Below, one piece after another: positions 15,935-25,511 of a stretch of DNA of 64,000 bases. The notes beneath the pieces are model-generated. The model was given only the letters and a program-made list of their open reading frames with translations, was not told the origin of the DNA and did no database searches. The stretch is from NCBI GenBank assembly GCA_964510065.1, contig CAZEAC010000008.1, positions 1-64,000 on the forward strand. Direction: 5' to 3'. A program made the position numbers and the translations under genes. The DNA is from CAZEAC01 sp964510065. Lineage in GTDB: Bacteria; Bdellovibrionota_C; UBA2361; CAIXSY01. Every line of letters starts with the position of its first letter. The stretch's first letter is position 1.

Positions 15935-17107
15935 ATGGAAAGAATGAATCTCAAAGAATTTATACTGCATCTTTGCCTCGCGGCACTCGTCGTAAGCTGC
16001 ATTGAACTTCCGGCATTAGTAAACACAGATCTCTTTGCCTACTACAGTGCTTCAAAAGTCGTGACCAGTGGTGAGAACCCCTATGTCACAGAACCTCTTC
16101 TCACTTTTCAAAAAGAGCTAAAATCAGGACAGCATGAAGCCTTCCGAGTCTGGAACCCTCCAACGGTATTTGGCCTCTTTATTCCGCTTTCGCTTCTTGG
16201 ACCTGAGAACGCTGTAAGAATTTGGTTCGGACTATCGCTGCTCGGTCTCACACTATCAGCGAATATTTGGTGGTGCATGTTGGGGCAAAAGTCGTCTCGG
16301 CTATTACTAGAAGTAAGCTCGGTGCTGCTCTTTCTGCCCGCGCTACTTGCGCTTAGGCTGTGCCAGTTGAATGCCGTTTTACTGCTATTTTTCGTGCTTG
16401 GACTACTATTTCTCCAAAAGGAACGCTTCTACTTTTCAGGCTTACTCCTTGGCATACTCTTCATAAAACCTCACGCATTCTGGCTTCCTTGCGTCGTCGC
16501 GAGCTTTCTTGCCGCTCGTGCCTTACGTTGGCAGTTTTTCCTGGGTGCTATCAGCGCCGCCGCAATATTCTCGCTTCCAGCACTACTATTTCGCCAAAGC
16601 GTATGGCTCGACTGGATTCACACTCCACGCCCGCCTGTCGACAACATCGCTTCAAGTTTGGTTGGCATCGCACGGCTTACCCTATCGCGCTCTGGCGAGC
16701 TTCCGCCGCTCTGGCCGGGCTGGCTAATTCCCGGCCTTGCGCTTCTGCTGCTAGGAATCTTTCTCCTTCGCTCAAATGGCGAAGCCTCGTTTGGAAAAGC
16801 TATTAGTATCGCGGCAATTCTAAGCCCGATTGCGATGCCTTACGGCTTTTTTAATGATCAGCTCATCGCCGTGCTTGGCCAGTGCTATCTGCTTCAACGA
16901 ATCTTCAACAAGCAACGCTCAGCTATCGACTACATGATGCTTGCTGCTCTTGTACTGCTTCAGATCAGCACTCTTCTGTTTGCAGCCTTCGTAGCGCTTG
17001 ATCATCGAACCTTTTGGTATCCGATTGGGCTGCTATGCATTTTTGCTGAATTTGAGCGACGAGAAGCAAGACTAAGGCCTTGTGGCAAGCACTCGGGCAG
17101 CGCTTAA
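15935..17107 (+). CDS. GT87 (DUF2029) membrane glycosyltransferase
   Basis: A 390-residue membrane protein with about ten spans. The N-terminal loop has the family features: LVNTDLFAYYSASKVVTSGENPYV, then FRVWNPPTVFGLFIPLSLL, where the acidic residue and NPP (often YPP) are conserved. In mycobacterial relatives this family adds mannose or arabinose from polyprenyl-phosphate donors outside the membrane; the sugar here is unknown. Its 3' end overlaps the convergent heptose gene by 36 bases. Divergent from 14791-15789. Confidence 0.75.
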   Translation: MERMNLKEFILHLCLAALVVSCIELPALVNTDLFAYYSASKVVTSGENPYVTEPLLTFQKELKSGQHEAFRVWNPPTVFGLFIPLSLLGPENAVRIWFGLSLLGLTLSANIWWCMLGQKSSRLLLEVSSVLLFLPALLALRLCQLNAVLLLFFVLGLLFLQKERFYFSGLLLGILFIKPHAFWLPCVVASFLAARALRWQFFLGAISAAAIFSLPALLFRQSVWLDWIHTPRPPVDNIASSLVGIARLTLSRSGELPPLWPGWLIPGLALLLLGIFLLRSNGEASFGKAISIAAILSPIAMPYGFFNDQLIAVLGQCYLLQRIFNKQRSAIDYMMLAALVLLQISTLLFAAFVALDHRTFWYPIGLLCIFAEFERREARLRPCGKHSGSA

Positions 17108-18160
17108 AAGATTTTCGGCAACGAGATCGGGCGTTACTGCATATTTCTTATCATCGCCGGCGCGGCCGGTTTTTACCAGCACGCCAAACATTCCGGCATT
17201 GCGTGCAAGCTGTATATCAATAGTCATATCGCCGATTACTACGCTTCGTTCGCGAATTATATTGAGCTCACGAATCCCGCGTTCGACCATCCCGGTACTT
17301 GGTTTTCGGCAGCTGCAATTTTCTGCGTCAGAATGCGGACAGTAAAGAATCTTGTCGAATACCACACCAGCTTCCCGCGCAAGCAGCATCATCTTTCGAT
17401 TAACCCGATAAAAATCCTCTTTGGTAAAATAGCCCAGACCGATCCCGGGCTGATTAGTTACTATTACAATGCGGTAGCCGTGTTGCCGCAAAAGTTTAAT
17501 ACCCTCGAAAGCTCCGGGGATGATTTCCAATTTTTCGGGTTCGGCAAGAAAATCAACGTACTCATTAATCGTTCCATCGCGATCGATAAACGCCGCCGGA
17601 GCGGGAGTCGGAGGAGCAATCACGATACTACTCGCCTCCGATTTTGCGCACTGCGATGAGATCTTTTCGATTATTGCGCTCGAAGAGTATCCGGCGAGCA
17701 CCGGAACGAGCAGCACCTTTCCGCCATACGCTTCGACAAGCTTCGCTGAGGAGAGCTCTTCTCTCTTGTAGTCTCCGGCCTTTATGTAAAAATCTGGCTT
17801 TAGCGCTTCAATGTTCGCTGCGTTATTTTTCTCGGAGAAAATAAATACGAAATCGACGGAAGCGAGCGCAGCAATAACCTGGGCGCGCTCTTTTTCACCA
17901 ACTATAGGCCGATTGCTTCCCTTGTTCTCCTGTACCGAACTATCTGAATTGATGCCAACCACAAGACAGTCGCACTTTGCGCGGGCTTTCTCGAGGTAGT
18001 CAACGTGGCCAGGGTGTACGATGTCGAACACGCCCGACGTAAAACCAACCTTCTTCTCCGACCTATTCCATCCCGTAAAGAGGCCCGCTATTTCATCGCG
18101 GGTCACAAGTTTTTGCATATATGCACTCATCAGTAGCGTCATTGTAGAGCACCTTTGCAT
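17072..18160 (-). CDS. Fusion of heptose-1-P adenylyltransferase (HldE C-domain) and GmhB-type phosphatase
   Basis: Two enzymes of the ADP-heptose pathway in one 362-residue chain. Residues 38-165 are a RfaE-domain-II nucleotidyltransferase: GVFDIVHPGHVDYL with HPGH at 49-52, NSDSSV, KGSNRPIV, FIKAGDY-like FYIKAGDY and the YSSSAII motif. Residues 188-345 are a HAD histidinol-phosphate-type phosphatase: FIDRDGT with Asp193 and Asp195, VTNQPGIG, the zinc loop YCPHSDAENCSCRKP, and IGDMTIDIQLARNAG. The HldE kinase half is missing, so a separate kinase (HldA-like) and GmhA must lie elsewhere. Several in-frame ATGs (codons 1, 7, 11, 15) leave the start unsettled; codon 7 has an AAAGGTG ahead. Cytoplasmic. 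Confidence 0.9.
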   Translation of the reverse strand: MQRCSTMTLLMSAYMQKLVTRDEIAGLFTGWNRSEKKVGFTSGVFDIVHPGHVDYLEKARAKCDCLVVGINSDSSVQENKGSNRPIVGEKERAQVIAALASVDFVFIFSEKNNAANIEALKPDFYIKAGDYKREELSSAKLVEAYGGKVLLVPVLAGYSSSAIIEKISSQCAKSEASSIVIAPPTPAPAAFIDRDGTINEYVDFLAEPEKLEIIPGAFEGIKLLRQHGYRIVIVTNQPGIGLGYFTKEDFYRVNRKMMLLAREAGVVFDKILYCPHSDAENCSCRKPSTGMVERGIRELNIIRERSVVIGDMTIDIQLARNAGMFGVLVKTGRAGDDKKYAVTPDLVAENLLSAARVLATRP

Positions 18161-18231
18161 TGAGGTAAATACGACAGAGAAGCACCGTGTTGATTATACA
18201 AGTCCGCGCCTATGGTCACTGCGGCTACGCA

Positions 18232-19452
18232 TTACGTCGATTGCAATTCCAACGATGCACTCTCGATGATTTTCGAGTAGATGTCGCGAGCTTTGTTTCT
18301 AATTAACGAAAAGGAGAGCCGCCGCTGCGCGAGTTCGGTATTGATGCGCGCCGCCTCATCAACAAGCTTGTCATCGAAGAGCGCTCGACGAAGTTCTCGC
18401 TCAATAACCTCCGGATCTTCGGGCGGTACGATTGATCCGTTTCGTCCATTTTCCAACCATTCGTCAGCGCACGCGGTCCCCGATTGAATTGGATATGCCC
18501 CCATCACCAGCGCCTCAAGCATCGAGGTGCAGACTCCGTCGCTTATCGCCAGGCTCATAGAGATTCTTGCGCTCCCGTGTAAAGAGAGCATATCGGTGTG
18601 CGAAATCGCCTTCTCAAGAACGGTAATTTTGCAGCCGTTCGACTTTCCAAGTAATTCGGCCGACTCCACAACTCCTGATTCAGGGCACACCGAGTAAATA
18701 ACAATTTCGTAGTTTCGAATGAGCTCACCACATCGCTTCAACGCCTGCAACGCAACAAGCGCTCGCCCGGCCCAACCCTGATATCCTTTCACCATGATGA
18801 TCTTTCGTGACGACGGCGGATCGCGACGCAACGTTTTGGTTTTGTCGAGGTCAAAACCTCCCGCATTTGGAAAGGGTTCAAACATAACGCCCTTGTAACC
18901 AAATTCGCGCGCGAGCGTGCGATCTCTCGAACATTCACAAGAATAGTAATCTATGTTTGCGAGCAGTTCTCTTACCCGATCCCGGTGTTGAGACAAACGT
19001 CCGAATAGATATATATCATTACCCCAGTTCGTGCCCAGCCATTTAGGAAATGTACGAGCAGAAAGTTTTTTTGCCTCCAGCGTAAGGTATCCGGCACATT
19101 GAAAATTCATTGAATGAATAAAAGTCGGATTTAGCTTGTGAACGAGATTTCTGAGCTGAACGATGCGATGTCGAGGCAGTGCGGCCGTCAGCATCTTTCG
19201 CATTCGCCAAGCGACCGTATCACTGAACATGGGTAGTCCTTTGAAATTTACCGAGTGATGCGCGTTTTTTCTGCCCGCGTACAAGGAATGATGGACTGTC
19301 ACGTTGCGAATGTCAGGATGCAAACGACCCAAATCTATGCTGGGGAAGAGATGTAATTCATAGTCGTCGTCCGCAACATTTTCAATCCAACGAGCCACAT
19401 GTACGCTGTTGGACTGAGCAACCATTAAAATTTTCGGCTTATTTAATTTCAT
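18232..19452 (-). CDS. GT4 family glycosyltransferase
   Basis: A 406-residue cytoplasmic retaining glycosyltransferase, GT-B fold. The N-terminus KILMVAQSNSVHVARWIENV has the family strand-loop-helix. The C-terminal half has SRKIIMVKGYQGWAGRALVALQ and the donor site EALVMGAYPIQSGTACADEW, with an E...xG(A)xP sequence in place of the common EAMACGTPVV. The ENGRNG and VPPEDPEVIEREL region is typical. The acceptor and sugar are unknown. It lies 71 bases downstream of the heptose-fusion start, on the same strand. Confidence 0.85.
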   Translation of the reverse strand: MKLNKPKILMVAQSNSVHVARWIENVADDDYELHLFPSIDLGRLHPDIRNVTVHHSLYAGRKNAHHSVNFKGLPMFSDTVAWRMRKMLTAALPRHRIVQLRNLVHKLNPTFIHSMNFQCAGYLTLEAKKLSARTFPKWLGTNWGNDIYLFGRLSQHRDRVRELLANIDYYSCECSRDRTLAREFGYKGVMFEPFPNAGGFDLDKTKTLRRDPPSSRKIIMVKGYQGWAGRALVALQALKRCGELIRNYEIVIYSVCPESGVVESAELLGKSNGCKITVLEKAISHTDMLSLHGSARISMSLAISDGVCTSMLEALVMGAYPIQSGTACADEWLENGRNGSIVPPEDPEVIERELRRALFDDKLVDEAARINTELAQRRLSFSLIRNKARDIYSKIIESASLELQST

Positions 19453-19536
19453 GCCATGGCACCAATCGATATAGCGGCATTCAGCACTTCGCTATACGTA
19501 TACTCAAGCGTAACTTTCAAGCCTACTGTCGACTAA

Positions 19537-19962
19537 TTAATAGAGAGGATAGTAATCTTCTCGAGGCTTTGTCGAGATGTTCCCATTTTTTTCGTAACTT
19601 GCGTGAAGCACCTTCAATAAATACCAATGTATTAAGAAAGCTTTCCTCCAGAGCAAAGACGAGGGCAATGAGCCACGCATGCTTGGCTCATTAGAATAGA
19701 GCGATTTATCATCACTCCGCAGCTCGGCGTGTTTCCAGCCGGCTACTCGCTGACAAAATAATTTTTCTGTTCTTGCGCGCGCGAGTATCCAGGCCACTCC
19801 TAGTACGCCGTAGAATAAAATGAAGATACAAAAAGAGAAAAATTTTCGAATAATCAATCGACACATGACTATCAGCGCGTGCAAGGACTTCGCGCGACCC
19901 AATCGCCGAAATCTTCGTTCCCATGCCTCTCTACTCAAGCCACTCATCCAGTGCGTTCTCAA
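19537..19962 (-). CDS. Small membrane protein next to carbamoyltransferase (SxtJ-like?)
   Basis: A 141-residue protein with one or two hydrophobic spans (about 35-60, FFSFCIFILFYGVLGVAWIL) and a basic N-terminus. It follows the carbamoyltransferase by 22 bases on the same strand. Carbamoyltransferase loci often carry a small SxtJ-like membrane protein and an SGNH protein, which matches this layout, but the sequence similarity I can see is limited to the transmembrane stretch and the arginine-rich segment after it. Function unknown. Confidence 0.5.
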   Translation of the reverse strand: MRTHWMSGLSREAWERRFRRLGRAKSLHALIVMCRLIIRKFFSFCIFILFYGVLGVAWILARARTEKLFCQRVAGWKHAELRSDDKSLYSNEPSMRGSLPSSLLWRKAFLIHWYLLKVLHASYEKNGNISTKPREDYYPLY

Positions 19963-19984
19963 TCAATGTCTAGTTCGATGCGCG

Positions 19985-21805
19985 CTAATCCAAAGTGCCT
20001 TTCGGGCGCTTCTGCCCCGACCATCGCGGTTGTTGTTGCTTATCAAGCCAAAAGCCGTCGAGATAAAGATAGTCAATCTCGGTACTCATGAAGCAATCAT
20101 AGGCTTGAAATGGTGTGCACACAATTGGTTCACCACGAACATTAAAGGAAGTATTTACAAGCACTGAGTAACCAGTCTGTGCTTTAAAGCTTCGCAACAC
20201 TCTATGCAGCAGTTTATGGCTTGCGGCCTGCACCGTTTGGACTCTTGCCGAGTAATCCCAATGAGTAACGGCCGGTATGTCACTTCTTATCTGACTTGCC
20301 GCATCAAGCAGATTCGGAGAGTCACCAGAAAGGGCTCCCTGCGCTTTTCGACGCTTCGTCTGAACCGGAACGACGAACGACATGTAGGGACTTTCCCGAT
20401 CAAACTCGAAATACTCATTCACATCTTCGTACAGAACGATTGGCGCAAACGGCCTAAATGACTCCCTTCCCTTGATCTTAAGGTTCATTATTTGCTGAGT
20501 GCTTGCGAGACAGGGGTTGCCCAAAATCGACCGGGCTCCAAGCGCGCGCGGACCGAATTCCATTCGGCCATGAAAAAATCCAACAAACTGACCTCGCGCC
20601 AAAACGGTCGCAATCGTATCGGCCGCCGCATGATCGTCAAGTTCCTCGTATTGCAAATTCCGCCCGTCAAGAAACGTACGGATCTCATCTCGGCGATAAG
20701 ATGGCCCCAACAAGGATCCTTGCATTCGATCAAAGCCTTGAATCGGCAAGCGCGGGATACCGCAAACATTGTGGGCAATAGCGTACGCCGCGCCAAGGGC
20801 GCTTCCCGCGTCACCCGCGGCAGGCTGAACAAATATATTCTTAAAAAGTCCCGCCTCGTAAAGCTTCCCATTGGCGACACAATTGAGAGCCACACCACCA
20901 GCAAGACAGAGATTATCCAGCTGAGTCGCGTGCTTCACTGCTTGAGCCATCGCAAGTACGGCCATCTCTGTAAATTTTTGAATCGATGCGGCAAGATCGA
21001 GTTCTCTCGTGGTAATTTGAGATTCAGGCTGACGGGCAGGACCACCAAAAAGTCGCGCGAACTTCTCTTCGATCAATTGAGGCCGATAGTGAAACGAAAA
21101 ATAATCTAAATTGAGCCGAACCGCGCCATCAAAATCTATCGATGCAACGTTATCGACGATCGCCTTCAAGAATCGCGGATTTCCATAGGGCGCGAGCCCC
21201 ATGAGTTTATACTCACCGAAGTTAACCTTAAAACCGCAAAAATACGTAAATGCCGAATAGAGCAATCCTAGCGAATCCGGAAATAGCAGCTCCTTGATAA
21301 TTGATATATTTTCTTTCGTGCCGACCGCTTGAGCCGCCGATGACCATTCTCCCACACCGTCAATACTCAAAATTCCGGCACTGTCGAAACGCGATGGATA
21401 GTATGCCGCGGCCGCGTGCGCGAGGTGGTGAGGAGTAAAATATATTGGTCCTGAATATGTCTGAAGCGAGCTGCGTATAATTTCCTCGACAAATCGTTTC
21501 GTGGTCGACCACTCTGCCAAAACCGAACTGTAGAGCGACCAGCTCTTCGGCCAGTGCGCGATTACCGATTGCAACAGACGATCAAGAGTTCGCTGTGGTT
21601 TGTCATAGTAGGCCACACAAGACAAATTTTCCGGAGTAATGTCGGCACTTTCCAAGCAGTACGTGATCGCGTTCATCGGGAAACTTGCATCGCCCTTAAT
21701 TCTCGTGAATCGCTCCTCCTGCGCCGCGGCGACAATGTTTCCATCGCGAAGCAACGCCGCCGCTGAATCGTGATAAAATGCGGAGATTCCCAATACGAAA
21801 GTCAT
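19985..21805 (-). CDS. NodU/CmcH family carbamoyltransferase (1)
   Basis: Transfers a carbamoyl group from carbamoyl phosphate, via a carbamoyl-adenylate, to a sugar hydroxyl. At 606 residues it is of normal length. The N-terminal Kae1/Hsp70-like domain has LGISAFYHDSAAALL, AAQEERFTRIKGDASFP, and the metal-binding FTPHHLAHAAAAYY. The C-terminal YrdC-like half has FVGFFHGRMEFGPRALGARS and VLVNTSFNVRGEPIVCTP. The ATG at 21805 is chosen over an upstream frame extension because it overlaps the SGNH stop as ATGA, and the MTFVLGIS start matches the family. It is the middle gene of an SGNH / carbamoyltransferase / small membrane protein operon. Confidence 0.92.
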   Translation of the reverse strand: MTFVLGISAFYHDSAAALLRDGNIVAAAQEERFTRIKGDASFPMNAITYCLESADITPENLSCVAYYDKPQRTLDRLLQSVIAHWPKSWSLYSSVLAEWSTTKRFVEEIIRSSLQTYSGPIYFTPHHLAHAAAAYYPSRFDSAGILSIDGVGEWSSAAQAVGTKENISIIKELLFPDSLGLLYSAFTYFCGFKVNFGEYKLMGLAPYGNPRFLKAIVDNVASIDFDGAVRLNLDYFSFHYRPQLIEEKFARLFGGPARQPESQITTRELDLAASIQKFTEMAVLAMAQAVKHATQLDNLCLAGGVALNCVANGKLYEAGLFKNIFVQPAAGDAGSALGAAYAIAHNVCGIPRLPIQGFDRMQGSLLGPSYRRDEIRTFLDGRNLQYEELDDHAAADTIATVLARGQFVGFFHGRMEFGPRALGARSILGNPCLASTQQIMNLKIKGRESFRPFAPIVLYEDVNEYFEFDRESPYMSFVVPVQTKRRKAQGALSGDSPNLLDAASQIRSDIPAVTHWDYSARVQTVQAASHKLLHRVLRSFKAQTGYSVLVNTSFNVRGEPIVCTPFQAYDCFMSTEIDYLYLDGFWLDKQQQPRWSGQKRPKGTLD

Positions 21806-22797
21806 GGCGATTTTCCACGCGGATGATTGAGAAAAGAACAGTGCAACAAAAGCTGCTGGTGAAGCCATTCCGCCAGAAACGCGTGAGCATGCACGGTAAA
21901 ATGGGGATCGTCTTCAAAACGAAACTGCCGTCGATCGCCCATTCGCACACGACGCATGGCCGTTAGAGGGTCAGCGACAAAGATCCCTGGTCTGGCCTCA
22001 GTTAATTTTTGAAAGGCCTTCTCATAACGCGCGCTTCCGTCTTCCAGGTAGTGATGAGGCAACGGCAACGGCATTACAATGAACGGCAGATCAGCATCGC
22101 ATCGAAACGCACGCGCCATAAGCGCACTCATAAGCTTCCAAGGAAGTCCATCCAGGCGGTCATACAATGAGTCAATCGAACAATTCGCGAAGCTGTTATA
22201 GTGCGACTCAAGGCGGCACGATTCCCCTCCGGCATGCTCAACTGATTCTCGCGGGACCGGATTGTTTCGCAGGATTAACTCGCCGCTTTCCGACGGCACG
22301 AAAACCGGTTTGGGCCGCAACATCATTCGATGTTCAGCATAGTCCCAGCTTGGACGATGCGTGCACAAATTCCTATAGATATTTTCTACACAGACTCCCC
22401 ATATAACGAGATCCGGCCGATAACGCATGGCGAACTGCTCGAAAATAAGCGCCTGCTGATCCGTTCCGCTCGCATTGAGCCCGAAGTTCATTATCTCGCA
22501 GGTCGGCAAACGCACCTGTAGAAGATCGCTAAATCGCGAGCCGTTATCGACGCCGTCGCCGGCGCTGTAAGAATCTCCTAGCACCACAATGCGCCAGCCT
22601 TTAGAAGGGGCCAGATCAAAATCTCTTTCTTCGCGAATTCCCTCAGAATTCGTGACAAAGCGATGATACGTATTTCCAAGACAAAGCCGAGCCCTATAGT
22701 TCGGCAATGCCCACCAGCCTATTTCAGGATGATAGGTAAATGGCTGTCGCCGATAATCAGTCTTATAAACTTGAAATGAAGCGCGAGTACGAAACAT
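21802..22797 (-). CDS. SGNH/GDSL hydrolase-like protein (1)
   Basis: A 331-residue protein without a signal peptide. Block I GDSYSAGDGV carries the catalytic Ser; the block III-like FGLNASGTDQQ and the C-terminal DPHFTVHAHAFLAEWL supply the Gly, Asn and Asp-His elements. Such proteins in glycan loci act as acyl esterases or as acyltransferases on sugars. Its stop overlaps the carbamoyltransferase start (ATGA), implying coupled translation. ATG at 22797 is chosen over TTG two codons upstream. It is divergent from the GT4 gene at 23014; the 198-bp gap between them shows no distinctive sites. Confidence 0.8.
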   Translation of the reverse strand: MFRTRASFQVYKTDYRRQPFTYHPEIGWWALPNYRARLCLGNTYHRFVTNSEGIREERDFDLAPSKGWRIVVLGDSYSAGDGVDNGSRFSDLLQVRLPTCEIMNFGLNASGTDQQALIFEQFAMRYRPDLVIWGVCVENIYRNLCTHRPSWDYAEHRMMLRPKPVFVPSESGELILRNNPVPRESVEHAGGESCRLESHYNSFANCSIDSLYDRLDGLPWKLMSALMARAFRCDADLPFIVMPLPLPHHYLEDGSARYEKAFQKLTEARPGIFVADPLTAMRRVRMGDRRQFRFEDDPHFTVHAHAFLAEWLHQQLLLHCSFLNHPRGKSP

Positions 22798-23013
22798 GGT
22801 CAAATTTTAACTCGGTCACTAATGTGACGGAGAAAGCAAAATCATAATATCTTCCAAGGTATCTAGGCTACAGCTCCAAGATACATTAAAAAAGGGATGA
22901 CTTAAACGCTAGACAAAGTATCGAACCACTAAGATGATAGCGTGGATGCGCGCGACAGCTCTCTATCGGAAATAACCGCGCGCGGAGCTTAATGCTTCCT
23001 ATTGAAAGCTGTT

Positions 23014-24219
23014 ATGAAGGGGAGTTTTTTTCACGATCCGGTCCCGCATGCGCCGCGAATCCTGTTTATCGCGAACGCCGCCAGCACGCATACTCACGGT
23101 TGGATCGATCTGCTTGAAAGCCTGCCTTTCAATGTTCGACTATTCGCGTTGCCACAAGGCGTCCCGCCCTCTACTTGGCCGGTGAAGACTTATGTCACGG
23201 CGTCAGCGGATGTTTCAGATTCGTTGTCGCGCTGGAATTGGCGGCGGAGTCCCGGCTTTCGATTGAGAAAGCATATCGATCCTCGTTTCGAAATTAGCCG
23301 TGAGCTGAAGCGACTGCTGCGCGCGCAGATATTGTCATGGAAGCCACAGATAGTTCACACGCTCGGGCTGGAGCCGGCTTCGTTTCTCTTCGATGATCTC
23401 GTCACGACACTGAGAATGAAGGTCAATTTCCGCTGGATCGTCACCGTTCGAGGCGGTCCGGAACTCAGCCTCGGCCGGCTCGATGCAAATTTGCTGCCGC
23501 GAATTACCTCGGTTTTTAGGAGCTGCGATTACCTGGTCGCCGACAATCAAAGCAATTACAGGTATGCCATGGAACTTGGCCTGTCTTCGCGCAAAGTTTC
23601 AACGTTAGCTGCGATACCGGGGGGCGGCGGTGTCGACGTGGAAACGTTAAGAAGCCTTAGAAAATCCGCACCATCACAACAGAGATCAATTGTGTGGCCA
23701 AAGGCCTACGATTGTCCCGCGTCAAAGGCAATGCCTGTGATTGAAGCCATTGAAAAGGTTCATACTCAAATTCAACCATTTCAGCTGATAATGACCGCGC
23801 TCACGTCTGAGATTAGGCAACATTGTCAATCTCTCGCGAAATCGCTCCAACAAAAATTGGAGCTTCATGATCGTATTCCTCGCGAGGATTTGTTGAAAAG
23901 GCTTGGTAATGCTCGTGTATGCCTGTTGCCGTCACTCCACGACGGCATTCCGAATACGCTTTTCGAAGCTATGGCGACGGGCGCATTTCCGATCGTATCG
24001 CCAATTGAAACTATTGTTCCGATTGTTTCAGCACCACGCAACGTGCTTTTCGCGCAAAATCTCAGTGTCGATGAAATTGCGGAAGCGATAAAAGCCGCGA
24101 TGCGCGATGATCACATGGTCGATCAGGCCGCCCAACATAATTTAGAACTTGTCTCGTCACTCGCCGATAGAAAGCGTCTTCGCGACAGCGTTACCAAGTT
24201 TTATCGAGAATTACTCTAG
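23014..24219 (+). CDS. GT4-like glycosyltransferase (paralogue of 61380-62663)
   Basis: A 401-residue cytoplasmic glycosyltransferase of the GT-B fold. The N-terminus RILFIANAASTHTHGWIDLLES and FNVRLFALPQGVPPSTW is nearly repeated in the gene at 61380. The C-terminal domain has IPREDLLKRLGNARVCLLPS, LHDGIPNTLFEAMATGAFPIVSP, the standard donor-binding region with catalytic Glu in FEAMATG. A TTG at 23002 is an alternative start four codons upstream. It begins a plus-strand run through 31390. Sugar specificity unknown. Confidence 0.85.
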   Translation: MKGSFFHDPVPHAPRILFIANAASTHTHGWIDLLESLPFNVRLFALPQGVPPSTWPVKTYVTASADVSDSLSRWNWRRSPGFRLRKHIDPRFEISRELKRLLRAQILSWKPQIVHTLGLEPASFLFDDLVTTLRMKVNFRWIVTVRGGPELSLGRLDANLLPRITSVFRSCDYLVADNQSNYRYAMELGLSSRKVSTLAAIPGGGGVDVETLRSLRKSAPSQQRSIVWPKAYDCPASKAMPVIEAIEKVHTQIQPFQLIMTALTSEIRQHCQSLAKSLQQKLELHDRIPREDLLKRLGNARVCLLPSLHDGIPNTLFEAMATGAFPIVSPIETIVPIVSAPRNVLFAQNLSVDEIAEAIKAAMRDDHMVDQAAQHNLELVSSLADRKRLRDSVTKFYRELL

Positions 24220-24290
24220 TCACGCACCTTGCAAGAGTCACAAAGACCTGGATTTCTTGATAGAGACTAATACGATACACTGACCATCAC

Positions 24291-25511
24291 GTGAATAGTC
24301 TCCTGCGGAAAAATAGCTCGTCTGTGCTCGTGAGCGTAGTGATGTTTGGCGCGCTATTTTTCGCACTGTGTGCGATAATCCCCCCTACATTCGGTGCATT
24401 TGAGAGATTTTCCCAAGCGTCGTACTGGTCGGCCGCGAAAATTTTCGTAACAGGCGGCAATCCCTATGATCCAAAGCAACTTTTTGACGTTTTTTATCAG
24501 GCGAACGGCAATAATGTTCAATTAGAATTAGTGTGGGGACTACCTCCAATCTTCAGTCTGATATCGCTCTATTCTCATTTCACCTTCGAGCAGTTCTTGA
24601 TAGTGCAGTCAAAAATTTCAATTGTTTTCTTTATACTATCGATCGCGGCACTCCATTTTACTTTTCGATCGCGAAACGAAGCTGAGTTTTCAAAATACGC
24701 GACACTGCTGGTCGCGCTCCAATGTATTTTCATTGCTAGTTTTTATCCGTTCTATTTGGCGCTATTGGTTAATCCCGTCGCGGCGATGCTTCTGTTTTCG
24801 CTGTCTCTCTTTTTCTTCATTCTGAAGAAATTTCCCGAGGGGTTCTTCCGGTACTTTTTCGCCGGCGCCGCACTCTCGATTTCCGCGGTAAAACCGCAGG
24901 CACTGTACCTTCTTTATGTTCTGGTATTGTACGGAGCACTGCTTAGTCGCACACGTCGAATCATCGCCTTTGGACTTATCACCGGCCTTATAATCATTTC
25001 GCTGATTCCGTTGCACCGAAATGGGATGCTCTACCAGCAATACAGAGACGCCTTACCGACGTTTCCTTTGAATTATTTTACACCGACAATAGGCTCTTGG
25101 CTTCGCGCGCTCCTGTTTCCGTCATGGAATTTCATACTATTCGCGGTTCCTATGATTAGCAGCATTGCCGCGGCGGCATTCCTCTCGCGAAGACATTCCC
25201 AAGGGTCAGCAATATCCTTTGATCCAATCATTATCCCTCTTAGCATGGCGACCACGGCATACATTTGGACTAGTGACTGGATCGTCATTCTTCCGGCCGC
25301 CCTATGGTGTTTTGCGGCGCTGCGCAAGCTTGATTGTTCTGAAACAAGAGTTCGTGTGCGCGCGCTCATTCTCGCCAGCGCGCTTGCACTGTGTAATATT
25401 TTTCTGTTTATGGGACCTACCGATTTTCGCTACACAATCTGGTACCCCTTTGCAATAAGCGTCTGCATGCTGTACGCCAAGTATTTGCTGAGGTCTTCGA
25501 ATGTATCGTAA
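24291..25511 (+). CDS. GT87 (DUF2029)-like membrane glycosyltransferase
   Basis: A 406-residue protein with about ten membrane spans and a GTG start. The first loop has FSQASYWSAAKIFVTGGNPYD, then ELVWGLPPIFSLISLYSHF, the GNPYD and PP features of DUF2029. KPQALYLLYVLVLYGAL is the conserved KPx central span. It overlaps the next gene by 11 bases, suggesting the two paralogous proteins are made together. It follows the GT4 gene by 71 bases. Confidence 0.7.
   Translation: MNSLLRKNSSSVLVSVVMFGALFFALCAIIPPTFGAFERFSQASYWSAAKIFVTGGNPYDPKQLFDVFYQANGNNVQLELVWGLPPIFSLISLYSHFTFEQFLIVQSKISIVFFILSIAALHFTFRSRNEAEFSKYATLLVALQCIFIASFYPFYLALLVNPVAAMLLFSLSLFFFILKKFPEGFFRYFFAGAALSISAVKPQALYLLYVLVLYGALLSRTRRIIAFGLITGLIIISLIPLHRNGMLYQQYRDALPTFPLNYFTPTIGSWLRALLFPSWNFILFAVPMISSIAAAAFLSRRHSQGSAISFDPIIIPLSMATTAYIWTSDWIVILPAALWCFAALRKLDCSETRVRVRALILASALALCNIFLFMGPTDFRYTIWYPFAISVCMLYAKYLLRSSNVS

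Noticed and set aside
21806..21868. Upstream start for carbamoyltransferase 1
   Set aside because: It would overlap the SGNH gene by many codons, and MTFVLGIS at 21805 is the family N-terminus.
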